NCBI GenBank assembly: GCA_012934845.2
Contig: WNNJ02003556.1
Location: 1-64,000 of the forward strand
DNA: 64,000 nt
From: Pomphorhynchus laevis
Taxonomy: Eukaryota; Acanthocephala; Palaeacanthocephala; Echinorhynchida; Pomphorhynchidae
Reading direction: 5' to 3'
Under the pieces are notes generated by a model that was given only the letters and a program-made list of their open reading frames with translations, had not been told where the DNA came from and did no database searches. This document shows, one piece after another, positions 1 to 9,641 of this stretch (its first letter is position 1; every line of letters begins with the position of its first letter). Both the position numbers and the translations under genes were made by a program.

Positions 1-444
1 GCAGTAGAATTAATTTGATAAGTAGTATTAGTCTTGTTATGATATTGAAATTGATGCTACTATTTGATTTTTCATCTTAATAAGTATTTGATTGTATCGA
101 AGTATGTTCTATTTGGTTTTGTCTGTGCAGCCGTTATCCTCGTAATCCGAAACTTTCTCGCATTGATACTACGCCTGGTCGCAGATCACCGTTTTTGACG
201 ACATACTTTTAGTTTGCAAGGACGTGCTTGGTGTGAATGATTGCTCAAATTTGAAATTTCTTTCATACTTTCAAACTTCGCAATTTACCAGCCAATAAGA
301 GATATGACTGCTTTAGTCATTGATTTTTCGAAGGTACTAGAATTTTCTTTCATGTAAAATTTGGTAAGCTGATGCAAATAGTTTTTAAGTATTCATGGTA
401 TCCCGTAATATTAAAGAATTTTACGAAAACAAGCAACCTACTGT
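1..444. other. Unassigned AT-rich sequence
   Basis: No convincing coding region, RNA gene or recognisable transposon was found. Open frames here are short and low in complexity. Confidence 0.5.
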
Positions 445-552
445 TGTCATTTCGACATATATTTCAACATATATGCCGAAATATATATGTCATTTCGACA
501 TATATTTCAACATATATGCCGAAATATATATGTCATTTCGATATATATTTTA
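445..552 (+). repeat. 43-bp tandem repeat, about 2.5 copies
   Basis: The unit begins TGTCATTTCGACATATATTT and recurs at 445, 488 and 531, a period of 43 bp. The array is bounded on both sides by near-identical copies of ACAAGCAACCTACTGTTG (near 429 and 559), so a larger direct repeat encloses it. The short open frames over this stretch are products of the repeat and not genes. Confidence 0.85.
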
Positions 553-556
553 CGAT

Positions 557-581
557 AACAAGCAACCTACTGTTGCTTGTT
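557..581. repeat. Perfect 10-bp-arm hairpin
   Basis: AACAAGCAAC (557-566), loop CTACT, then GTTGCTTGTT (572-581). The sister copy of this sequence near 427-450 lacks the seven bases that complete the right arm, so the hairpin looks newly made in this copy. Confidence 0.8.
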
Positions 582-602
582 GTCATTTCGACATAAGAGA
601 CA

Positions 603-801
603 CTGTTTATTAGGCATTATTAATTATCCACACGAGAAAAACAAATTTTTGTTAGAGTTAATTATAACAACGTTTCGGTCAATCACAGTGACCCTTTTCA
701 ACTTGAAAAGGGTCACTGTGATTGACCGAAACGTTGTTATAATTAACTCTAACAAAAATTTGTTTTTCTCGTGTGGATAATTAATAATGCCTAATAAACA
801 G
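603..801. repeat. 199-bp perfect palindrome
   Basis: Two 99-bp arms (603-701 and 703-801) are exact reverse complements around the single base at 702. A 13-bp direct repeat, ATAAGAGACACTG, occurs at 593-605 and 834-846, bracketing the palindrome. Short open frames on both strands are mirror images of each other. It could be a foldback transposable element, a snap-back duplication or an assembly artefact. Confidence 0.95.
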
Positions 802-846
802 ATTACGTGGCACACGAATGTAATTTTATCAGAATAAGAGACACTG

Positions 847-1319
847 CTGGATGTAGCGGATAACCACCAGAAATCCAGCATAATATCCTTTCAGGTGTAT
901 GTCCAGACTCCTTGAATATCCACAGGACGCATTTGGATCTGTATTCATTCCTGGGATTAAAGCACTCTTGTCGATCGTAAGACCATACAAGATACCAATA
1001 CTCGTTCTTCCATTTACCAGTTATGCTTTTATATGCTTTTATACCATTTTTATCATGATTATTCTTTGTCTAGCTGATGCTAGCAGCAGCTGGTGAAATA
1101 TATGGATATAATAGTGTTTTCTTGATCTTTCTTCAAAATTCAAATTAATAAATAAATCAATTTATTTTTAATAATTTCAAATTCTATTTTTTTAAATACA
1201 TAGCTTATAATATGTATTATTTTTATTTAAAAACTTCAGTAACAATGAGTTTTTACATAGAAAGTGTAAAAGGTAAAGCAAACAGTAAAATATATAAATC
1301 AACACAATAACAGCAAAGG
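847..1319. other. Unassigned sequence
   Basis: A 65-codon open frame at 899-1096 (+) has hydrophobic stretches but matches no family I recognise. The rest is AT-rich with no clear feature. Confidence 0.4.
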
Positions 1320-1450
1320 AAAGAGGAGTGGAATCAAAATGTTCTCTTTGAGGGTAATGTTTAGTTAAATACCGCCTTTTTCGGTTCTCAAATTTTTCAC
1401 AGCGGAATATATTAGTAAGATATGTACGTGCTTAATCGGCTTCTAACCGA
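1320..1450 (-). mobile_element. LTR-like fragment of a Ty3/Gypsy-type fossil
   Basis: Read on the - strand, this matches, with many differences, the stretch just after the integrase-side half of the LTR fossil at 34450-34610. Shared landmarks are GATTAAGCAC, TATCTTACTAAT and AAAAAGGCGGTA. The likely reading is an old solo long terminal repeat or a fragment of one. Exact ends were not determined. Confidence 0.45.
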
Positions 1451-1593
1451 GGATAATCATATTTCGAGATATTCAATTAATTTTTTTGAAAATAAAAATA
1501 AAAAATAAAAACGTGTAGTGCATATTACGACCTGAAACGTTAAATACCGTCATTAATAGACAATTGCTCATAACATATAAAAACTATGTATCG

Positions 1594-1798
1594 ATTACTA
1601 CGATTGCTACGATTACTACGATTGCTACGATTACTACGATTGCTACGATTACTACGATTGCTACGATTGCTACGATTACTACGATTGCTACGATTACTAC
1701 GATTGCTACGATTACTACGATCACAACGATTACAACTATATTACTACGATTACAACGTTTACAACGATTACATCGATTACATCGATTACTTCAACGAT
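1594..1798 (+). repeat. ACGATTACT/ACGATTGCT minisatellite
   Basis: Tandem 9-bp units, ATTACTACG alternating with ATTGCTACG, pass into shorter ATTACATCG-like units near 1740-1798. The array directly precedes the 5' end of the CR1-like LINE. The last units (ATCGATTACTTCAACGAT) also stand at the 5' end of the second copy near 24465, so part of the array may belong to the LINE 5' end. Two long low-complexity open frames here are artefacts. Confidence 0.9.
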
Positions 1799-2058
1799 TA
1801 AAGAATTTAAAATTGTCTTGATTATAATAAGTTCTTACAATTTAAAATTCAAAATTGAAATTTAAATCAAATTCCATTGATACCGCAATAAACGAAATCT
1901 GTTTGTCGGATCCATTATTCAATAACGAATTTTTCGTTTGAAAAATTGATGGAAATGTAAATTCCAGTACAATATCACATTATATGACAAAAATATAACA
2001 AAGACCAACAAGCAAGCGAAATACAACAATACAACAAAGTCGGTTGGGTACGCAGATA

Positions 2059-3118
2059 ATGAAGTGGCATGTGACTCTCACGGCTGCACGATATGGACCA
2101 AAGTAAGCTTCCCCTCAGACAGTTCTCAAACAATGACGAGTCACAATTTCTATTGTGGTTTCTGTGCAGCTCTTGCAATTGCAAATTTAAATAAGACTAT
2201 TAACGATCTACGCTCACTAACCGAAGACACTGATAAACCATTACGATCAGATATCCCTTATACATGTGAAGTATTCGAGCAAGATACAATACCTTCACTA
2301 GACAATGAAATCGCCCCGATCAACATAACGGCAACATCTGATACTTCAATATTCCGGAAATCTACCCCTACTCGAGTTTGGACACGAGGACATGCAAGAT
2401 CGCGAATCGTAAAGGCAACAACCCTTGAAACTTCCTTATTTAACCTTAAATCCGATTTCCTGGATTCGTCAAATCTAGAGAATTCCATCATTTCTCACAA
2501 GGATACACAGAAACAAACATTCCATATCACTCAGAAAACACATCCAAGGCCGGAAACAAACACAGAAGCACCACATCACACAGCACTCCCAACTTTTTAC
2601 AGTCCTCAAACAACCCATAGTCTATATAAAATGGATGGTACACTCAAACAAATGATAATCATACCAATTCCACTGTAAACAACACTGATAACCCCAATAT
2701 ACCTATTCTATCTGAGCCTAAACGACATAAACGCCGAACATTCGATCGGGATAAATGTTTCATTATTGTAAATTTAAATGAATCACCGAGTCCAAACAGT
2801 CTCATCCGGATTAAACATGATGTTGATTCAGTAAAGCAAGTTCTTTCAACAGTTCTCCCAACAGAAATATCAGTCGAACAAAATAGACAGGTAATACACC
2901 TCTTTCGCATTGGGAAGAAACAAGATGGTACCAAACCAAGGCTTTTGAAAGTTGTTGTTGATAGCCCCGAGACTAGTAAGCAAATCATCAAGAATTCCTT
3001 TAAGTTAAGGGGCTCCAGTATCAGACTTCTACCTGACCTCAGCACTGAAGATAGAAACAGATTGAAATCTGCAAGGAACGAGCTTCAACAAAGATTTCAA
3101 AACGGTGAAAATATCTAA
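2059..3118 (+). pseudogene. CR1-like LINE ORF1: zinc finger plus RRM-like protein (frameshifted)
   Basis: LINE ORF1 proteins bind the element's RNA and accompany it to the target. The N-terminus has a PHD-like zinc-finger pattern: CDSHGCTIW followed about 25 residues later by FYCGFC. A low-complexity linker follows, then an RRM-like domain (near 2740-3110) with RDKCFIIVNLNES as its first strand and FRIGKKQDGTKPRFLKV in the core. The linker frame ends near 2678 and the RRM part continues in another frame. The inverted copy reads from a methionine near 2644 of this copy through the RRM part. ORF1 stops at 3116-3118 and overlaps the ORF2 frame by about 13 nt. Confidence 0.8.
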
Positions 3119-6031
3119 TTGTGAAAAAATTTTAAGTTGTGCGGCGAATGGTAAATACGCGATTCAGCCTCGGAATCCGTCTAACCGTTCCATCGATACT
3201 CTCCGCCGCACAGATTCGTGCATCCAACACGTAAACATCAATCCCATTTCAACACCAACAGCGACACCTCACCACTGTTGTTACTTTAAAAATAATATTT
3301 CCGTCATGTACTCTAACTGTTTAAGCATGTACAACAAATTCGACGAAATATAGTGTCCTTAATTCAATGAACCCAAACATCATAGCATTGAGCGAAACTT
3401 GGCTCAACAACGATATATCTGATACTGAAATCTCAATCTCAGACTACTTTGTTATACGATAAAGGAGGTGGAGTTGTATTATACGTCAAGCAATCGTTAA
3501 TCATCATCGAGCACATCATTGTATCAGACGATTCATACAACGAATATCTGTGGGCAACAGTATCTTCTCCTGAGAGACAGAAACTAAAAATCGGTTTATT
3601 TTACCGCTCTCCGCGCTCCGCAACTGAAAAGATTGGCATCTCTTTACGACATCACCTAACAAGCTTATCACCGATCATTATCCTAGGAGACTTCAATATG
3701 CCTTATGTCAATTGGGACCTATATACTTCAACACATGGTTGAATCATCCAATATCCTTGATACTTTCAACGATCTCAATCTAACCCAGCATATTCACGAA
3801 CCCACTAGAAGGAGGAGGAAATCATCTGCCATTTTAGACTTATGCTTATCACGAGGCGAACCCACAATTGATAAAATCTCTCTCAGCCCCCCCCTATTGG
3901 CCACATTAATCATTGTGTCATTAGGCTGGCGCTTTCTGTAAGTCTCTTTAAAACAAACCCCTCGGCAAAACCTTAATTGAATCCATTCAAAGCGAATTTC
4001 GCAAGTATGACGCAAGCTATTTGAAACATTCAATGGACTAATCCATATGTAATTGGCATAGATCAGTGCTGGGAAAATTTTAAAGCTACTTTGATCAATT
4101 CTCTAAATTACTTCTCCCCTTTAAAACGTCAGCGCACATCTCACAAAACTCCCATTTGGTTTGACTCGCAGATTTAACAAATGATTAAGACAAGAGACAA
4201 AATTTACAAAAAATTCAAAGGGAATTGTTCTTGGACCGATTACAAGGAATTACGAAATCAAGTAACGGCCCTCAAACGTCAGAAACGCAGGTGCTTCGTT
4301 TCCAATCTTTGTCGATCATCAAACAGATATCCCAGTAAATAGTTCAAACATATCAGCTTATTTAAATCAACTACGCCTGAGATCAACTCTATATTTATGG
4401 AAACCGGTGAGCTCACATTTGATGACAAAGCAATTGGCAATATTTTCCCGGATCAATTCACGCTAGTGAGTCCTACCTCTCAGTATTGCCCCCGAGTCTC
4501 CACAGCTCAATATCCGGGTTACGAATTTACTCCATTTGATAAATTTGAGGTACTTAACGAACTTCTAAAGCTACCACGATCAATTGCGGCAGGACCAGAC
4601 AATATTCCTCCAATTCTTCTTCGGGAACTTGCACTAGCAATAAATAAACCTTTACACACCATATTCGATTTCTCCTTGTCAACAGGCTGTATACCATCAG
4701 ATTGGAAATGTTCTATAATCCGACCTCTCTACAAAAAAGGCGACCGTAATCTAGCAAGCAACTATCGGCCAATAAGCCTTACCTGCGTTGCTTGTGAAGT
4801 GCTAGAGAAACTGCTTTTTAAACGAATCATCGGGCACCTAGAAGGGAACCAAGTACTCTGCGACAACCAGCATGGTTTCCGCCCAGGAAGATCTACTGTC
4901 ACAAACCTCATACTTGCGAGGAGTGATTGGACCAGATATGCCGAGGCTGGAGTTAGTGTTGATGTTTTGTTTTTCGACCTCAGCAAAGCATTTGATCGGA
5001 TATACTATGATGTCCTCCTTATTACGCTGGAACAGTACGGCATCAGAGGAACCCTCCTTAATTGGATTAACTCCTTCCTTAGAAATCGGAAGATTACTGT
5101 ATTGGCCAATAAACATATGTCAAAGACAAGAATTCTTGGACGCGGTATTCCTCAGGGATCGGTACTCAGTCCATTGCTCTTCATTATTTACATCAACGAG
5201 CTAACTACAACAATTTCGAGTCCATGTGGTTTATATGCCGACGACTTGAAAATTTGGCGACCAATAATCGATAGCCGAGATCCAATGATACCTCAGCGAG
5301 ACATTGATAATATTAAGGTATGGTGTAATCAACGGGGACTGGTATTAAACCCCGATAAGTCAAAACATATGCGCATCGAACATATACACATCAATTCATC
5401 ATATACCATTGACGGAAGAGAAATTGAAACAGTTCTCCAACTTCAAGACCTTGGAGTGATCGTAAATAGAAGCTTATCGACCATCCCACATACCAGTCAC
5501 GCAGTTGCTAAATGCCGTCGAATTTTAGGACTTATTAGAAGGACCATTGGCCAGCTTGACACATCCAGTTTTAAGTTAATTTACAATGCTTGTATTATCT
5601 TTAATGATATATGCTTCACCTGCCTGCCACTCTCAAACTATGACAGAGATGAACCGGTACGAATCCATATTACGCAAGGCCACACATCTTGTACCCAGCT
5701 AACGCAAGCTCTCATTCATTTTTCGACTCTACGCACTTGGTGTGACCACAGTGAAGAAATCTTTAAAGTCATATGATTTAATGTTTGTGTGGACAACGCT
5801 AAATGTTCAAAAGGGCAGAGGGAACATGTTTGTCGTAAACTGTTCGAACTTCGAAATTCAAACAGATTGAGGGGACATCACCTCACGTTAAAGACCCACA
5901 TTCGTCCACGAAGAAGATTTAACACAATTGTCAACCGAACGTGGAAAAGCTGGAATAAGCTACCAAGTCAAGTGGTTTCGGCCTCCAGTATTTTGTCCTT
6001 CAAGAGAAATCTGAAGAATGTACTAACTTAA
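3105..6031 (+). pseudogene. CR1-like LINE ORF2: endonuclease and reverse transcriptase (broken)
   Basis: This would nick the target and prime reverse transcription. Endonuclease landmarks in order are MYSNCLSMYNKFDEI, YVKQSLIIIEH, GLFYRSPRSA and ILGDFNMPYVNWD. The reverse transcriptase (4397-5776) has FFDLSKAFDRI (motif A), GIPQGSVLSPLLFIIYINEL (motif B) and LYADDLKIW (motif C, with the catalytic aspartates). The C-terminal tail at 5789-6031 ends in RTWKSWNKLPSQVVSAS. Frame changes near 3352, 3450, 3735, 3900, 4340 and 5600-5790 break it. Copy 2 reads smoothly across several of these, which confirms they are lesions in this copy. Confidence 0.9.
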
Positions 6032-6209
6032 AACAATCGGATTATGATTGATATTTGTTTTTTACCCTGTACCCAGCCTGTACGAGCTCTAAGCTCTTTT
6101 GCTGCTGTTGTATTTAATAATAATTTCTTTTTTTAATAATATATTTTTTAAATGAAATAATTTTTTTACAGAAACAGAACACAATGCACATAAAAACATT
6201 TGGTAAAAT

Positions 6210-6602
6210 TTAGCTGTTTAATTTATAAACAGGCTTAGATCTGCGTGCCATTCGAGAAGTCATCCCCACTGCTTTTTGAATGGCGAAACAAATCCGTTTT
6301 CTGATGTTGCTGATACATTCAGAATATATTTGTTGTCGCTTATTTGCGATTTTTCGTGCAGCTTTACGTAATAATTTATCCAATTCATTTCCTGTTCCTG
6401 ATGCTGTTGAAATTATGGCAGGTATAATTACCTGCCATAATATGGCAGGTATATAGTCCTCGGAGTCGACGTCGTGAATTCGTTCTGCATATTTTGCTCT
6501 TTTGCGGTTGGCATGATATTCGAATGAACATTCGGCTTTCGAATGAACGTATGACGGAGCCAAGTGATTAAACACACACGTCTTCTCACTAACAGGTTGC
6601 AA
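6210..6602 (-). pseudogene. Endonuclease part of RLE-bearing LINE copy A
   Basis: HLAPSYVHSKAECSFEYHAN, KRAKYAERIHDVDSEDYIPA and STASGTGNELDKLLRKAARK match the C-terminal half of the restriction-like endonuclease in copies B and C. The preceding stretch holding the DIVxxGLFG and ERTFFDV motifs is lost or shifted here. The product would nick DNA at the insertion site. A hairpin at 6412-6441 lies within this part. Confidence 0.75.
6412..6441. repeat. Perfect 13-bp-arm hairpin
   Basis: Arms 6412-6424 and 6429-6441 (ATTATGGCAGGTA and TACCTGCCATAAT) around the loop TAAT. A third copy of TATGGCAGGTAT follows at 6441-6452. It interrupts the endonuclease coding sequence of LINE copy A. Confidence 0.85.
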
Positions 6603-6637
6603 CTCTAGTTCAGTATCAACCTTGTTGAATGCCTCAC

Positions 6638-8215
6638 TTAGAATAGAACAGATACTATTGTGTCCCTAATAGCGTTATGCCTGACAATTGTCCCTCCACC
6701 GACTTTACACGATAGCGAATGTTCTAAACTTAATTCTGACCCACACGAACATATACCGCAAGAGTTATCTTGAGCTAAACCGTATCGTATAGAGATAGAG
6801 TCTCTAAACTGCTGATTGTTCAAGTAGAATCCATTGGAAATTTGCGGTTTGGTTGTTAGCCATTTATATGATCCTTTGTATGCAACATGTTCCACTATAT
6901 TTCTCCATCTTTCCGATAAAACGCTCAATATGCTGCTTATTTGAGTTTCACGTAATAATCGCTTCTTTTCTCTTATGCCCTGTACAATTATTTGTTGGGC
7001 CGCCTTTAATTCTTTAGGATCTTGTTCCAGCAAATTCGACATTGATATGGTCCTAGAGTATTCGTATTCTTCTAAGAAATCTTGCGTAGGATCTCGGATG
7101 CCTAGCCCTCCATCTCGTGCAGGTAATTGAATGATCTTTCTTAGAGTATGATCATTGTTATTGATGCCAATAATTTTTGGTAGAAGGTTATAGTTTATTT
7201 CTTCAGCCAGTTTCTCAAACCATATTCTCTCAGTCTTGATTGTTCTCTGAAGATAGGTCCATTGAAACTGAATCGCCTGCGTCAATAGCGTATATGCTAC
7301 ACATCCATCGCCCTCCGCCACATCACTCATCAATCTTATCTGCTCTCGCCACGAATCAACCTTCTTTTTCATGCATTGCTCTACATAATCATCGTTGCCG
7401 ATGAAACTTCCAAGAACTTTGATTCCCGAATCCATCACACTAGCATCTTCGTCCATGAAGTACTGATACTCTTCACACGATGTACTTTTGTTTACTAACA
7501 TGCAACATTTCGAAGCGTTTACATTAAAACCATATTTTGGTCCAATCGATTTTAATACCTTCCATATGCGGATGAGATCCGAACAGCTTCCTACTAAAGT
7601 AGCATCATCTGCATACCACTTTTGGATTATATGAGGCATATACTCTTGTAGACGATGGATTTGAGGTAAAGTAGCTGCTGCAAACGCTGCCATTGCTAAT
7701 GGATCTCCCTGTGTCACGCCTTCTTGTGACCAAAGAGTTTCAGATTCAGCTACGAGTATCGATGGTCTAGTATATGTATTGTTGAGCAGTATTGTAAATG
7801 CAGGACACACCATGTTAATATTTTCAAGTAACAGCGAGCGATTAACAAAATTAAATGCATTCCGTGCATCAATTGTCAAGATGCAGTTATCATCATTTCT
7901 CTCGAAGGCATCTCTTACCGAATGAATTACCGTTTCTGTCCCACACCTTTGACCAGCACATAACTGTTCAGACCTCGCTACTTTCATAAGTGACGGACGA
8001 ATGTATATCAATTGAGCTCTAGAAACGATTGGACGCATTACTTCTCCAATTCCTATTGGTCTAATTCCGGGAGATTTGTCTAATGGAATTAGTCTACAAG
8101 CACAATAGGCCTCTAAACGTTTAGGATGAATTTGTTCAGTTGCAAGCTTGATTGCAAACCTTGCTAGACTTTCTGCTAATTTGGACGATTCTTGTCCAAA
8201 CTTTGTGAGTATCAA
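6638..8215 (-). pseudogene. Reverse transcriptase of RLE-bearing LINE copy A
   Basis: A 525-codon open frame. Landmarks in order: RLIPLDKSPGIRPIGIGEVM (fingers), LCAGQRCGTETVIHSVRDAF, LTIDARNAFNFVNRSLL (motif A with catalytic Asp), EGVTQGDPLAMAAFAAATLP (motif B) and KWYADDATLVG (motif C). A CGICSCGSELSLEHSLSC zinc-knuckle-like segment stands before the endonuclease. It is the longest open reverse-transcriptase frame of this family here. Frame changes separate it from the N-terminal part (8215-8379) and from the endonuclease (6602-6638), so the element is dead as a whole. Confidence 0.9.
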
Positions 8216-8378
8216 GCGCCACGTTTCAGCATCTACTCCTGATGGGCCGGCAGCTCTATTCGTATATTTTGCTGCTCGTAGAATGTCAAACTGATCTAAT
8301 TTTAGAAACTACTGAATGGTGTGTAGAACAATTTTTTATTGGAAATCTCATTTTGTAGCTATCATCAAAAATCTCCTT

Positions 8379-8888
8379 TTATGGATGTAAATCGTGTAGA
8401 TGTTGGAGGACTGTCTTATCTTCAATTACTGTGATAAGTTTGTGTACACCAATTCTAACACCTTGGTTTTTTATTAACCTTGATGCCTCATTTAGCCTAC
8501 CGTGCTTTACAAGTTTTTGAACATCGTTTACAATTTCTCGTTTTCCGTTTGTGTATATTTTTCGCGTTTGTTGAAGGTATTGCGCTTCTGAGATAAGCTC
8601 GGCGTATCGACCTTCTTGCCACATATGTAAACGTCTTTCAAGTGTCTTGCGGCATTCACTTATTCTCTTAGAAGGTATACGTTGTAGAACTATCTGGCAT
8701 AAGGAAGTAACTAGTTTCAGAATTGATTCACATCTTTTGGACTCATTCACAAATTCGTCTATATAAGATGTTTGTTTTGATATGAATTCTTTTGTCGCAT
8801 TATATTTCGGCGGCGTCATCAAATTTAGTGTCCAATGTATAACGTCTTCAAATTGATTTACGTACCATTTTGATCGCACACACCACAA
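8379..8888 (-). pseudogene. N-terminal region of RLE-bearing LINE copy A
   Basis: A 169-codon frame rich in charged helices, with the family motif QRIPSKRISECRKTLERRLH also present as QSMPSRKIGTMRKTLQRRID in copy B and QRLQSRKTSVVRKALRQRID in copy C. The shared pattern just before the reverse transcriptase defines a conserved domain of unknown role, probably nucleic-acid binding. The upstream part is missing. Confidence 0.7.
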
Positions 8889-8942
8889 TTGTAGTTGCCT
8901 CTCTCTGTTACGGGCAATTCGGAAGCTAAACTGCAGAGTGTA

Positions 8943-9641
8943 TTATTGCTTTCTCTTACGGCCTCTTGCACTTTTGCCAGAACCGCCAGTAGTCGCCCAA
9001 ATAAGGGGGCAAAATGAGCTGTGCTCTAATGTATGTATCCTCTCTTCATAATTGGCACATTTTCTATTTTCGTGAAAATTGAAAGTATCATCTGTCGACT
9101 TTTCGAAGTAGGATGGAGCATGATTGTTGAAAACGACTACATCAAAAAATGTACGCTCCATATTCCCACCGAAGAGTCCATTACTCACTATATCAGCTCG
9201 AGTATCATCTTGTCTGGTTGTTGTGTTACTATCAAACATAACGTTTTCTGGAACAGGAGTCAGAGTAGGTTCTGCATACACATTCCAACAGACTGTGTTC
9301 AATTTCTTAACCAAAAAATCGCGAAGTTCATTATGACGAATGAAATTGAATGCATCTCTTTTGCACGATAGAGCGTGTGTCGTTGTTAAACTCTGACCGC
9401 ATTGACACTTTTCCGGCAAATTTTTGGGAGTTAAACCGTATCGAACAGATAGAGCATCTCGAAACTCTTGCGTTGACAACTTGCATTCCGAAGAAACCAA
9501 AGCATCTCTTGTTAACCAGTTAGAAGCACCTTTCAGAGATGCATATTCCACGGATTTTCGCACTATAGGCTTGATCACTGGCTTGAGACGTTCAGCACGA
9601 CTACGATTTTCTTCTTTGTGCTCTTTTCGAATTGCAGACAA
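8943..9641 (-). pseudogene. Endonuclease domain of RLE-bearing LINE copy B
   Basis: A 232-codon open frame. Landmarks in order: a knuckle (KCQCGQSLTTTHALSCKRDA), FIRHNELRDFLVKKL, DTRADIVSNGLFGG, ERTFFDVVVFNNHAPSYFEK and ENRKCANYEERIHTLEHSSF. The aspartates in ADIV and FFDV and the lysine in ENRK fit a PD-(D/E)XK active site, as in restriction-like endonucleases of R2-type LINEs. This is inference from motif spacing. It ends in a basic tail (RGRKRKQ). Confidence 0.85.

Larger units (their letters stand above)
1799..6150 (+). mobile_element. CR1-like LINE, copy 1, near full length
   Basis: A two-ORF non-LTR retrotransposon. It comprises a 5' UTR, ORF1 with a zinc finger and RRM-like domain, ORF2 with an apurinic-type endonuclease and reverse transcriptase, and a short 3' end finishing in TAA-rich repeats (TTTAATAATAA). 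A nearly identical copy lies inverted at 20705-24480, and the two can be aligned from the 5' UTR to the tail. High similarity means recent activity. CR1-clade elements are known for PHD-type ORF1 proteins and microsatellite-like tails, which fits. Confidence 0.85.
6170..8940 (-). mobile_element. RLE-bearing LINE copy A, 5'-truncated
   Basis: A LINE with a C-terminal restriction-like endonuclease and no apurinic endonuclease. On the - strand the order is N-terminal helical region (8888-8379), reverse transcriptase (8215-6638) and endonuclease (6602-6210). It begins directly against the 3' end of copy B and ends tail to tail with CR1-like copy 1. No N-terminal cysteine-rich segment is visible, so it is 5'-truncated. 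The domain order resembles the R2/NeSL/Hero side of the LINE tree; the exact clade is uncertain. Confidence 0.8.

Noticed and set aside
603-801. Palindrome read as a bacterial terminator or CRISPR-type repeat
   Set aside because: The setting is eukaryotic, the arms are far too long for a terminator, and there are no regularly spaced repeats with unique spacers.
624-881. Open frames on both strands over the palindrome
   Set aside because: The two proteins are nearly the same because the DNA is its own reverse complement; there is no family match.
899-1096. 65-codon hydrophobic open frame as a small membrane protein
   Set aside because: No ribosome context applies in a eukaryote, there is no recognisable family, and open frames of this size are expected by chance.
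1564-1821. Two overlapping open frames of 85 and 71 codons
   Set aside because: They are translations of the 9-bp minisatellite (repeating Ile-Thr-Thr or Leu-Leu-Arg) and not genes.
2258-2491. Antisense open frame over LINE ORF1 (also at 23768-24001)
   Set aside because: It is present in both copies only because the sense strand is conserved; the sense frame carries the domains.
9033-9371. Open frames opposite the endonuclease of LINE copy B
   Set aside because: They are shadows of the - strand coding sequence.
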